From Artocarpus heterophyllus (Eukaryota; Streptophyta; Magnoliopsida; Rosales; Moraceae), in assembly GCA_025403435.1 (NCBI GenBank), contig CM046333.1, positions 33,935,521 through 33,999,520 on the forward strand: 64,000 bases of DNA. Direction: 5' to 3'. The notes beneath the pieces were generated by a model. It saw nothing but the letters and a program-made list of their open reading frames with translations. It was not told the DNA's origin and made no database searches. Both the position numbers and the translations under genes were made by a program. This document shows positions 35,323 through 48,101 of this stretch, one piece after another (within the stretch, counting starts at the first letter, position 1; each line of letters starts with the position of its first letter).

Positions 35323-38300
35323 CTAAGTGAGTAAATATGACATATCTCGCATCCCCATAGCCTCCACATGCTTTTCGAAATCTCTTGTAGTTAGTGTCTT
35401 CATGAAAGGATCAGCTAGATTGTCCTCAGACGTGATTTTGCATACTGCAACATGCCCAACCTCAAAGAAGTCCTTTATCACATGATACTTCTGATGAATA
35501 TGCTTACTCTTCTTTTGAAACCTTGGTTCCTTAGCATTAGCTATCACTGCAGTGTTATCACAATGCTGCAATACCACCATATCCATGTTAGAAATTACCT
35601 CAAGATCCCTAAGGAACTTGCAGAGCCACACTGTTTCTTTCGAAGCATCATTAGCTGCCACATTTTCGACTTCCATCATTAAATCCAAAGTGCAATCTTG
35701 TTTGAAACTTCTCCAAACAATGGCACCATCACCCAGAGTAAACATAGAACTAAAAGCCAATCTTCTCAAATCCAAACAGGATTAGAAATCCAAATCAATG
35801 TATCAGAGTTGTGCTATATCCTCACCTGAATGCACAAGTATATACCCTCAAGACATTCTCAAGTACTTGAAAATATGTTTGATCACAACCCAGGGGTTCG
35901 GTCCTAGATCCGACTGAAATCGACTTACTATCCAGACCATATAACAAAGGTCTAGTCGTGTACAAAGCATAGCATACATGAAACTATCCACTGCGGAAGC
36001 ATAAGGCACCTTCTTCATGTAATCTCTTTCTTCATCAGACTTTGGTGAGTCTTTCTAAGAAAGAGTAATTCCAAACCTAAATGATTGCCCATCTTTCTTG
36101 GAATTCTACATCGCATACTTCTCGAGAATTTTACCTATGTATGCACTTTAGGATAAAGCTATCATTTTATTCTTCCTATCTTGAAAGATCTGGATACCGA
36201 GAACATAATTAGATTTACTCAAGTCTTTCATGTCAAACTGCTTGGTCAACTACAATTTGACCAATGATAATACCCCAACATCATTATCAATTAGCATAAT
36301 GTCATCTATATAGAGCAATAGAAAAACCACCTTTCCATCCTTAATATGTTTGTAAACACATGGTTTGTCCACGTTTTATTCGAACCTATAAGGCTTGATC
36401 ACTTGATCAAATCTTATGTTCTAAGAATGGGAATCCTACTTAAGTTCATAAATTGACTTTCACAGTTTACAGACCTTACCTCCTTGACCCTGAGCCTTGA
36501 ACCTGCCTAGCTGCACCATATTTATGGACTCATCAAGATAGCCATTTAGAAGGGCCTTCTAGACATCCATTTGCCAAATCTCGTAGTTAAGAGCTGCAGC
36601 TATGAATAAGAGAATACGGATGGACTTAAGCGTGGCTACAAGTGAAAAGGTTTCCTTGTAATCGATTCCTTCCATTTGCTTATATCCCTTAACTACTAAT
36701 CTAGCCTTATAGGTTTTGACTTTCCCATCTGCTTCTCTCTTTCTCTTATAGATCCACTTACACCTTATAGGTTTTACTCCTTAGGAAGATCCACCAGTTT
36801 CCAAACTCGGCTAGTCTCCATAGACTTCATCTCAATGTTCATGGCTTATATCCAGAGCTTTGAATTAATATCCTCCATAGCCTTTGCTTAGTGTAAGGAT
36901 CCCTATCATGTTCAATCGGTTCAGCCAAGTAGGCTTCACCATTGAACATATACCTTTCGGGTTGATGCCCAATCCTCCCACTATGCCAAAGCCCGTTAAG
37001 CTATTGTTCAGTCAGTTTTTCTACATTGATTAGATTGGTTTCAACCAAAACTCCTAGAGTGATCGAATCACTTGCCAACTCCTCAAGTATTACGTTACTT
37101 CGAGGCTTAAAGTTATTCATGTAACTTTCCTTAAGGAATGTTATATTCATTGAAACCATGACTTTATTTTGTTTTAGGCTATAGAAATAACCTCCTTTAG
37201 TCCCTTTCGGATATCCTACAAACACACAAACTTTCAAACATGCTTTAAACCTGTTTGCTTCCTTATATAGGATATGAGTCGAACATCCCCATATGCGAAT
37301 ATGGTTTAAAGATGTCTTCCTACCCATCCATAACTCGTGAAGAGTTTTAGGAACTGATTTTGAAGGCACATTGTTCAAAAGATAACATACAGTTTGTAGT
37401 GTATATCCCTAAAAGGATAAAGGTAATGTCAAATAACTCATCATGAACCTAACCATGTCCAACAAAGTCTTATTCCTTCTCTTAGCTACGTCATTCTGCT
37501 GCAGAGTGCCCATCGTAGTCAAATGAGATAAAATTCAATTTTTTAATAAGTGTCCCAAGAACTTATTGGAAATGTATTCTTCACCTCGAATGGATCGAAG
37601 TGCCTTTATGGGTTTACCTAATTACGTTTTCTCTTTAGCCCAAAACTCCCTAAACTAGTCAAAATGTTTGCTTTTTTGATGCATTAAGTATACATACTCA
37701 TATCTTGAGTAATCACCAATAAAAGTGACAAAGTACTCATACCCTCCACGTGCCCTGATGTTCACGGGACCACAAACATCACTATGTACAAGTTCTAAAA
37801 TCCTTTCGGTCTTATTGCCCTTAGACCTAAAGTCTTTTGGTCATTTTGCCCTCCAAACAAGGCTCACATTATGGTATAGATTTCACCTCTAAGTGACTTA
37901 AAGGTCCATCTCTTACCAACATTTGAATCCTATTCAAGCTAATATGACCTAATCGTAAATGCCAAAGATAAGTTTTATTAGAGTGAGAAGTTTTAAGTCT
38001 TTCAGAGTTATTATCATCAACCACAGTGTTAAGCAACATGTCCATCTTAGGTTTTATAAAATAGAGCTTGTTTTGCATCCATCTATTACAAATAAAAGAT
38101 TTGTTTTTATGAATCACCACTTTATTTTTAAAAAATATTGAGTAAGATTCTTTAAATAAACAAGCTATAGATATTAAATTCCTTGTAAGTCTAGGAACAT
38201 AAAAGCAATCTTTCAAAACTAAAATCTTATAATTATCAAAATAAAGATAAACGTCTCTTGCTGCTTTAGCCAACACCAAGGATCCGTTATCCATCCGTAA

Positions 38301-39096
38301 CGTGAAGTCCTCATCCAGCAGACTTCTTGTTTCTTTGAACCCCTGCAGAGAAATACAAACATGATTAGTTGCTTCAGAACCTATAATCCAAGTGTCACTT
38401 TATTCCTCAACTAAACAAGTTTCAATAACCAGAAGTTCACACTTACCTCCTCGAGAAAGGAAGTCCTTGCAATTCTTCTTAATATGCCTAACTCTTCCAC
38501 ACAAAAAAAAAAACACTTCAACTTCTTCGGGTTCATCTTTTTCTTCTTATTATCCATGCCTTTTGTCGGGATAGAAGACTTCTTGTTCTTAGCCCTCTGT
38601 TTCTTTCCATCCTAAGGTTAGCATTGGAACCAGACACAGCCGACAAGTTAGCCTTACCACCAGCAAGAGTTTCCTTAATCAAATTTTTGAACTCCTATAA
38701 CTGCTTCATCAACTCAGTCAAGGTCACATCCTGTCTATTGCTTACATTATATGAAGCTCTAAATGGGATAAACTCCTTTGATAGAGTCTCAAAGACTATA
38801 GTCATCGGTGACTCAGCATCAATATCAACTCCATGGGTTTGAGCCTTAGCAAGGTAACCTATGACCAACATCATATGCTCCTTCACAAGAGTCCCCGGTC
38901 TTTGTTTGTAGTTTAATAGTTTCCGAACTTGCTATTTTGTTAGGGCTTGGCTTCCAAACATGTCTTCAAGATTATCTGAGATCTGCTTCGTAGTCTCGTA
39001 ATCTTCATGTTGAGCCTACAAAACGTTATTCATGCCAGCCATAATATAACAGTGGGCCAGGTCGTTAGCGTCTTTCCAGCGATCATATGCTTAGAT
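35323..39096 (-). pseudogene. Copia B gag-pol, degenerate
   Basis: Read from high to low coordinates: gag (39096-38600, with VKEHMMLVIGYLAKAQTHG), a knuckle region without a clean CCHC (38470-38520), protease (about 38380), GAG-pre-integrase (38294-37869, YLWHLRLGHISLN), integrase (about 37780-37001, with TLHELWMGRKTSLN), RT (about 36870-35780) and RNase H (35775-35323, ending SYLLT). The protease site reads GSEA instead of DSGA. The RT active site reads LLYIDDIM. Many frameshifts and stops separate the blocks. Domain order INT before RT is diagnostic of Ty1/copia. It is cut at 39096 by copia C. Confidence 0.9.
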
Positions 39097-41069
39097 TGTT
39101 GGAAAAATAGTATGCAGTAGAATTTTAAAATTTTTATATCAAAGTATTTCCAAAACACAAGTTTGACACACTGTATGCATAAATTAACCAGATTTTACTA
39201 CCCTTTGAATGCCAAAGAGCTCTTGCAATCCGTAAAGAGAAGTAATATTCTAGAAGAGCCTCAACCAACTGGTCTTCATTGCTATTCTCTATCCATAATC
39301 GGAGTGAGTGTGGGCTCACGTCGTTCAACTTTTCCACCAGGTGACTCTCCTTTCAACCAGTAGAGAAATACACAAAGCTATAATTCATGATTTGTGAATG
39401 ATAGCCTTTCGGGGAGTTTTAGAGTCTCACTGACAGAGTCTCACTCTAGATTTCTCAACTAATCTTAATAATAAAGAGACTCACTCCCCTTTTATAGAGG
39501 TTGGGCCTAGGATCAGTCCCTATCAGATAAGGCCTCAAAAATTTGAATCAGAATTAATATCTGATAAAATCCACTTGAAAACGTGTGATCTTTTTATCGC
39601 CCTGTCATTAAGCCGAACTTAAAGATCTGCCTGTCGAACCTCCAATAAAAGATCCCTACGACTCTTTATTTCCCACCCAAGATTCTTAGGATTGAGCCTC
39701 AATTTTAATTCAAATAACCCAATCGAGAAATAATCTGATTAAAACAGCCATATCTAGATAATCTCTAGGAAAATAAATATTCCTGATAATTCAATAAGTT
39801 TATCTTGAATTAATTCAAAATTAATGCAACCGATAAATAGACATGAATTATCTGATTCTGAAAATTCCACAAGTTTATCTTGAATTAATTTTATCACAAA
39901 ATAAATTCAAGCTATAAACAAACATGAATTATCTGATTTTATCAAATTTTAGCCAATCTGATAAATCTGACATAAGTCACCAATTATTGGGAAAGCACGT
40001 TGTATCGTTAAACAATTTTTGTGAGCTAGCAAAGGGGACCAAATGGACCTATATAGTTCAAGATCTCGATAATTATGAAACCCAATATCCTAGATATACA
40101 TCTCATAATTATCCACTCCAACACTACTCCACTAAAAGCTTAGAGCTGCACTCTCGAACTATATAGAATTACGAAGCCCGAATAGCTAAGTCTCCATGAC
40201 ATATTATAATATATCGTATCCCCATAGGATTATCTATAATCGACTTAAGGACAAGTTCTATCTTTCCTTCCTAATTATTTTTATCTTACATTCCATTATC
40301 TCAACGTCAGAAAACTTACCATCCAAAGATAGTATACCATTTGATTACACCTATGATTCAAATGGTTGAGCGCTCCAGTTTTTCAATTATAGGATAACGC
40401 ATATAAGAAGACATCAACTACTTCTAAAAAGGAGCTATAAATTCCATATCTATAAATAACAGGTCTATCTTATCAAGAGTCATGCCTCCAACGTACCAGC
40501 ATACGTGCCACTATTAAAAAGTGGATGTCACCCTTTGGTACATCAAAAGACACAAGTTAAGACAACGAGCCCACTATTCATCTCAGGATTAAGATACAAT
40601 ATAAATGATTGTTTAAAGTGAATCGATTTGCTAAGACAAAATTATTAATCTAAATCAATTCACTTTATCTCCTGATCTAACACATTGTCACCTATGATAA
40701 TGTGCCAATGTTTCTATTCGTGGAGTCCACCTCCAATGGTTAAGACAAACTATCTCCCAATAGGGATATAGACAACATAACAATCTTTATATGAATAAAG
40801 CGCCCAACTTTATTCCTTCGATTACAGATCTTATGTTTTAAACCGTCACTTTAAGAATCGTGTCTTCTACATAATCTATCCATCATATGCCTAATTCTTA
40901 AAGGTTTAGACCGACAGTCTCAGACTATTGGTTGCTTAACATACATTCAACAAATATAAACGTAAAGAGGACAAGATTTGGTATATAAATAATAAATGAA
41001 TTCTTTATTGATAAAAATGTCTCCAAAAATATATTACATTTTTACTCCTTAGGGCATACATGTTTAACA
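39097..41069 (-). repeat. 3' LTR of copia C
   Basis: It runs TGTTGGAAAA...TTTAACA, 1973 bp, and directly abuts B gag at 39096. It is more similar to the LTR at 48102 than to the LTR of A on visual comparison of the first 150 bases. The purine tract (complement of atctcccacttgc) follows. Confidence 0.9.
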
Positions 41070-41083
41070 ATCTCCCACTTGCA

Positions 41084-44000
41084 CTAAGTGAGTAAATATG
41101 ACAAATCTCACATCCCCATAGCTTCCACGTGCCTCTCGAAGACTCTCCCAGTAAGTGTCTTTGTGAATGGATCAGCTAAATTGTCCTTTAATGTGATTTT
41201 GTACACCATGACATGCCCACCCTCGACGAAGTCCTTTATCACGTGATACTTCTGATCAATATGCTTACTCTTCTTATGAAATCTTAGTTCCTTCGCATTA
41301 GCTACCACCGCGCTATTATCATACTATAGTGATACCACCTTATCCATACCAGGAACTACCTCAAGACCCTCAAAGAATTTGCATAGCCACGCTATTTCTT
41401 TTGAAGCATCACTAGCTACCACATACTCGGCCTCCATCATTGAATCTGAAGTGCAATCTTGCTTCACACTTCTCTAACTAATGGCACCGCTGCCCAGAGT
41501 AAACACAAAACCCAAAGTCAATCTCCTAGAATCCAAACAAGATTGAAAATTTGAGTCAGTATATCCTAGAAGAGTTAAGTTCTCACCCAAATATACAAGC
41601 ATGTACCCTCGAGTCCTTCTTAGGTACTTGAAAATATGCTTTACTGTAACCTAGCGGTTTGGCCCTAGATCTGCCTGAAATCGACTTACAATCCCGACCG
41701 CATAATAAATATCCAGCCTTGTGCAAAGCATGGCATACATGAGACTACCACTACTGAAGCATAAGGCACCTTCTTCATGCATTATCTTTCATCCTCACAC
41801 TTTGGAGAGTCTTTCTTAGAAAGAGTAATTCCAAACCTAGATGGTTCCCCACCTTTCTTAGAATCCTGCATTGCAAACCTCATGAGAATTTTATCTATAT
41901 AGCCAACTTATGACAAAGCTATCATTTTGTTATTCCTATCCCAAAAAATCTAGATACCGAGAACAAAATTAACTTCCCCAAGTCCTTCATATCAAACTGC
42001 TTGGTCAACCTTAATTTGACTGAGGATAATGCCCTAACGTTATTGTCAATTAGTAGAATGTCATCTACATAAAGCAGTAGAAAAACTACCTTCCCATCCT
42101 TACTGTGTTTGTACACACATGGTTCATCCACATTTTGTGAAAACCCATAAGTCTTGATCACTTGATCAAATCTTATGTTCCAACAATGGGAAGCTTGCTT
42201 AAGTCCATATATTGACTTTAGCACAAGACAGCCATTTAGAAAAGCTATCTTGTCATCCATCTACCAAATCTCATAGTCAAGTGCGGCAGCTATGGATAAG
42301 AGAATCCAGATAGACTTAAGCATGGCTACAGGCGAAAAGGTTTCCTCATAATCGATTCCTTCTTTTTGTGTGTAACCCTTAGCTACCAGTCTAGCCTTAA
42401 AGCTTTCGACCTTTCCATCCACTCCTCTTTTTCCCTTGTAGATCCATTTACACCCTATGGGTTTTACACCTTCGAGAAGATTAACAAGTTCCCAGACCCG
42501 ATTAGTCTTCATAAACTTCATCTCAGTGTTCATAGCCTCTGTCTAGAGTTTCAAATCGACATCCTCCATAGCCCTATGTAAGTATAAGGATCTCTATCAT
42601 GTTCATCTAGTTTAGCTAAAAAGGCCTCAACATTGAACATATATCTCTCAGGTTGACGCCCGATCCTCTCACTACACCGAAGCCCCTTAGGTTGTTGTTT
42701 AGATTTGTTTGGTTTTTTAACACCAATTGAAGTGGTTTTTACCAGAACCCCCAGAGTGATCCAAACACTTCTTAACTCCTCAAGCACCACTTTGCTTCGA
42801 GGCTTAAAGTCGTCCATGTAACTCTCCTAAAGGAAAGTTGCATGAGTTGAAACGATGACTTTATTTTCCTTTGGGTTATAAAAAAAAACCCCTTCAGTCC
42901 CTTTTGAATATCCTACAAACACGCAAACTTTTGAACGTGCTTCTAACTTATTCGCATCCTTAAACAGGACATGAGCCAGACATCCCCATATGCAAATATG
43001 ATTTAAGGATGTTTTCTTGCCCGTCCACAACTCGTGAGGAGTTTTGTAGTGCATATCCTCAAAAGGATAAAGGCAATGATGAATAACTCATCATAGACAT
43101 GACCATGTCCAATAAAGTCCTATTTCTTCTCTCATTTACACCATTCTGCTGTGGAGTGCCTGGTGTAGTCAAATGGGATAAAATCTCATTCTCTAATAAG
43201 TGTCCCAAGAACTCATTAGAACAGTATTCTCCACCTCGATTAGATCGAAGTGCCTTTATAGGTCTACTCAATTGCTTTTCCATTTCAACTCGAAACTCCC
43301 TGAACTTGTCAAAAGTTTTGCTTTTGTGGTGCATTAAGTACACATACCCATACCTAGAGCAATCGTAAATAAAGTGACGAAGTACTCATACTCGTTTCAT
43401 GCCCGGATGTTCATCGGTCCGCAAACATCACTATGCACAATTCTAGAACCCCTTCGGCCCTATTGCCCTTAGACCTAAATGGTCCTTTGGTCATTTTAAC
43501 CTCTAAACAAGATTTACTTTGAGGTATAGATTCCACCTTTAAGTGACTTAAAGGTCCATCCTTTACCAATCTTTGAATCCTATTTAGGTTAATATGGCCA
43601 AGGCACAAATGCTAAAGATAAGTCTTATTAGAGTGAGAAGTTTTAAGTCTTTTAGAGTTATTATTAATCATCTCAGCATTAAGCTGTAAGCCCATCTTAA
43701 GTTTGACAAAATATAGATCATTTTGCATCCATCCAGAACAGATAAAAAATTTATTTTTATGAATCACCACTTTATTATTAAAAGAAACCAAATGGGAGTC
43801 TTTTGTTGGGTTTTGTTGGATTTTGTGATTCAAATAAGCAGTGAAAAATCAAAATTAATTCCCACAAAACCCTCGTAGGATCTATACAATTCGATTAAAT
43901 TGACAAGAAAGTCATAGAATCTTACCAGGATGACAAAAGGGGCAAGATTGTTGGAAGGAAGAGAGCGGGTTCACTCCGGTGACACTCTAACTTGAGCTTT

Positions 44001-46438
44001 TTGTATTCGGGATCAGATTCAGACGTTGTTACTTAGAGCAACACCCTCTGCAAGTATCCACGCGAACAGACTCGCAAAAAATCAAATTTGTGTGCTAGTG
44101 CCCTCTCCTTGCGTTAAATGAATCTCTCTAATTTTTTAGGGTTTTAATGTTTTTGCCTTTTGGAATAAGAGAACGCCTTTTCTCTTCTTATTTACACATG
44201 AAACCCAAAACATATATATATATATATATTGACTTGGAGAAAGAGTCAGATTTTAACTAAGGTAAACTGTAACTCAAATATGATTCATAGAATCTAGACA
44301 ATATCATATTCAATGAACCTAGACATATCTAGTACATCAAATCTAGACATTATCAGGTTCATTGAACCTAGACACAGTAAACCTAAAATTCATTTTTTGG
44401 TCTGTTCTAAGTTTGTGACCCTGTAGGTTCACATAATGTTGGCAGTGGGCTTGAAATTCTACTTTTGGCCAACAAATCATAAGCGGCCTCTAGCAAGACA
44501 TTATGATTACCTAAGTTATGCGAATGTCAATAATTCGACATAACCTAATCCACAGTAAGTGTTAAAGTCTTTTTGTCACTAGATACCTTGATTGAACATA
44601 TGGCATGGTTTATGTCATCCTTATACTATTCAATCATATTATTTCTTGATTTTAAGTAGATTGATATTGATAACCCTTGTCAATTCATTCCAATATGGCC
44701 AAACGTTTTTCTTTAGTCTAACTTATCGAGGGGTCCATAGATATCTTTCTCATAATAAATAAGGGACAAATTCCTTCTTAATCACTCATATTCCTTACAC
44801 GATTCACTCTATATCCAATAACAATCTATTTCATCATCCTGTTAAAGATAATATTAGAATGTGTCAAAATATAGAACTTGTCAGGTAGGAAACAATGGTG
44901 ATTTTAGGTCAGAGGACTAGGATAATACTATTGTGATGAGAATCACTTATGATAATTATCCATGCAGTATTCTCATAGCGGGTCGATCCAATACATCGTT
45001 TCTCAAATATGTATATATGAGTTGACTTAGTATCTCATACACATGATTAGTAAAACATAATCATCAGTCAAACTTCATATTAGTCTTCATTCATTATTAT
45101 CCCAATAATAATGACCGACTAGGGATAATTTAGAATAGAATTCAATTTTCACCTAAGAGTTTTACTATGAAGTCACATACTTGATGATCTTAGGCAGAAT
45201 TAAGTATTCATGGAATTAGAATAAAAAACAATAATGAAAATGCCTCTTTATAAATCAAATGCAAATGTAAAAAAGTCAAAATGTGGTCATTACATAATTG
45301 GCCCAGAGCACATCACTAACATCTTTAAATAAACAAGCTACAGAAATTGAATTCTTTTTAAATTTAGGAACACAAAAATAATCTCGCAAAATTAAATTCC
45401 TATAATTATCAAAATACAGAGGGACGTCTCCCACTGCTTCAACTAAGACCAAGGATCCATCACCCATCCGAAGCGTGAAGTCTTCACGGAGTAGACTTTT
45501 TGTTTATTTGAACCCTTGTAGAGAAACACAAACATGATTAGTTGCACCAAAATCTATGACCCAAATGTCACTGGATTCCTTAGCAAACAAGTTTCTAAAT
45601 ACAGAAGATCACAGTTACCTCCTTGAGAAAGGAAGTCCTTGCAATTCTTTTTAATGTGCCTGACCTTCTCACAGAAAAAGCACTTAAGCTTCTTTGGGTT
45701 CTTTTTCTTCTTATTCTTGCTCTTGTTGTTAGTAGGAATAGAAGACTTCCCATTCTTGGCCCGTTGTTTCTTTCCATTCCTAGGGTTGGGATCGAAACCA
45801 AAAGCAGCTGTCAAATTGGCCTCACCACCCGCAGGAGATTCCCTAATCAGTAGTTCAAACTCTTGTAACTATTTCATCAACTCTGTTAAGGTCATATCCT
45901 GCCTATTGCTCAAATTGAAAGTAGCTATAAATGGGATAAACTCCTTAGACAGAGTCTCAAAGACCATAATCATTTGAGCTTCAGCATCGATATCGACTCC
46001 ATTGGTTTGTGCCTCAACTGAGGTAACCCATGACCAACATTATGTGCTCCTTTACAGATGTCCCTAGTTTCTACTTACAGTTTAAGAGTTTCCAAAGTGC
46101 CCCTTGCCACTTAGTTAAGGCTTGGCCTCTAAACGTGTTTTCCAGATTATCTAAAATCTGCTTAGCAGTCTCATAATTTTTATGTTAAGCCGCAGCACGT
46201 TATTCATGTTGGCCAGAACATAGCAGCAGGCCTAATTATCAGCATCTTTCCAATGATCATATGCTTGGATTTGATCATTGGTGGAATTTCCCGTAGCCTT
46301 AGGAGGACAAGGGGTTGTCAGCGTAAATTTTAGTTTCTCAAAGTAGAGGACGATATTTAGGTTCCATTTCCAATCATTATAATTCTCTCCGGTTAATTGG
46401 TTTTGGTCAAGTATCGATGATAAAGCATTTTAAGACAT
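41084..46438 (-). pseudogene. Copia C gag-pol, interrupted by a solo LTR
   Basis: From the likely gag ATG at 46438, the third codon is a stop. Gag is 46438-45700. The zinc knuckle near 45680-45640, CFFCEKVRHIKKNC, keeps all four ligands, the best of the copies here. The protease site reads DFGA, so the serine of DSG is lost. GAG-pre-integrase is split by the solo LTR (45470-45322 and 43803-43420). Integrase follows (43420-42830, with LRSNRGGEY and NGVNERRNRT). RT (42533-41560) has an intact LLYVDDILL near 42060. RNase H (about 41530-41084) ends at TAG 41084-41086. Frameshifts and stops occur in every domain, so it is not functional. Confidence 0.9.
43804..45321 (-). mobile_element. Solo LTR of a second copia-like family, duplication TCTTT
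   Basis: A 1518 bp insertion with ends TGTTGGGTTTTG and CATCACTAACA. On the minus strand it starts TGTTAGTGATGTGCTCTGGG. The five bases before (43799-43803) and after (45322-45326) are both tcttt, a perfect duplication. It splits the GAG-pre-integrase codons of copia C. Its sequence is unrelated to the long-LTR copia family. A TA run lies near 44213-44229. No internal region remains, so it is a recombined solo LTR. Superfamily is inferred from the ends and the 5 bp duplication. Confidence 0.92.
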
Positions 46439-48087
46439 ATTTTATTTACAATAAAGAATAATATACCAAACATAAGCAAACATAGCATAATAATTTAGTA
46501 AGATAACACAATCATGAAAAAACATGCAAATGTGTTTATGTGTCAAAACCTTGAAAATATCACAACCTTACAACAACAATTCCCAACTTAGAATTCAACA
46601 AGCTCCCAGAGGAGTCACGCCAAATTCAATCAAGAACACGAATCCCCTCCTGATTAATATATGCCATCCAAGACGCCATATGATCCAGCATATATTAAAA
46701 ATCGTTTCTTTGGCCATTAATTATATTAACAAAGCTCCTAGGGGAGGTTAATAATGAAATTAACATTAGTGTATAACAATCGTTTTAATATTTTATCCAC
46801 GATTTATAATCACCACCTAGGGGTATGCAACTATAAATCATGCCAAAATGCATTATCTTCTCATAGATCCAACCCGATACATGATGAGGTCCCTTCGTGG
46901 GGGTTGGAACAACCACGTGCTACCTATGGACCAACGATGGAGGCCTTAGGTCCTCTCTTCGAAAACCTTCTCCTACTTAATCTTTTGAAATAAAGGTTTT
47001 ATTTTAAAAACATGCATGAACAATTTTAAATGAGCGACACTCCTTATTCTATATGACATGTTATCAATATACATGGGAAATCATATTATAATGCAGACAA
47101 GCAAAATAATAATCAATAACCGTAATATTATGGTTTCATTTTAGAGAATAGAAAATAAAGATTACAAGAGAATAATCGAGACATATTATCGATTCTTCAT
47201 CCTTGAATCCTCAAGCTATATCCTTCTTCATGTAATGCCTATCTTCAAGTCTTCAATCCCGCATAGATCGAATACTCCATATTTCCGGTCATATCCAAGT
47301 TTTAATGTTTCTTATAATTGTCCAAAAAATAAAATTAAAACTGTATCAAAAACTACACCATTTTTGGAAAAATTTTCAACTCTCTGTCGGCAAGCCGATC
47401 TATGCGATCGACCTACTGGTCATGACCCACCGGCCTGCCGATCTTTTCAAGTCGGCATGCCAGTCATGACAGTTTGGCCTACAAAACTAAAAAGTTTAGT
47501 CTTCGCCAAAGTCACCTGATTTCTATCATATGGATGGCCTACCAAACCTAAAGTCTGGCCTGCCAATCCTACGACCACCGGCCTATCGAATTGCAGGGTT
47601 TGGCATGCCGACCAAGCAAAGATCACCCCTTTCCAGAAACTACAAGTTTGATGCAATTTATCAATTTTATTTTCAACAATTCAAAAATATAAAATTAAAG
47701 ACTCAGGAAATACCTAGGAATACCATCATCCATCTTCTAGATCCGTCTTCTTCAAATGATTATTTAATTACAAATTCTTACAAATTTAAAATTAAATAAT
47801 AATTCCTAGATGGAGATGATAGTCCGCCATCTAATTACATGAAAAACCTATATACACATTCTAACCTCTAAGGACCATAACCGATATAAATTAATTAATT
47901 AATAATTTAATCAACTATAATTAATTAATAAACATTCACCATATAATCCATGACAACATGTAAAATTATATGGAAACCTAGAGTGCCAACTCTCTATAAA
48001 ATTAAATTTAAGTATAGAAGAGATCAAGATCACATAATTTACACATATAGCATGATAACAAACTCATAAATTTACGTAAAAACCCTG
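46439..48087 (-). other. Copia C untranslated leader
   Basis: About 1.65 kb without conserved coding. A GC-rich stretch at 47388-47615 carries many copies of a ggcctgccga-like word. The same word family occurs near the promoter of the LTRs, and is absent from the copia E leader. Confidence 0.7.
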
Positions 48088-48100
48088 GCTCTAATACAAA
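48088..48100 (-). other. Primer binding site of copia C
   Basis: Minus-strand reading TTTGTATTAGAGC resembles the methionine initiator tRNA primer site (TGGTATCAGAGC in related elements) with substitutions. It is adjacent to the LTR edge. Confidence 0.65.
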
Positions 48101-48101
48101 T

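Larger units (their letters stand above)
33377..39096 (-). mobile_element. Copia B, 3' LTR to gag, 5' part missing
   Basis: A minus-strand copia element entering from its 3' LTR at 33377 and running through RNase H, RT, integrase, protease and gag. It stops at 39096, where the LTR of copia C begins. Left flanking bases are tgaag, the expected duplication; the partner is absent because the 5' end of B is not in the window. It is the most decayed internal region of the B-E set by number of stops. Confidence 0.9.
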
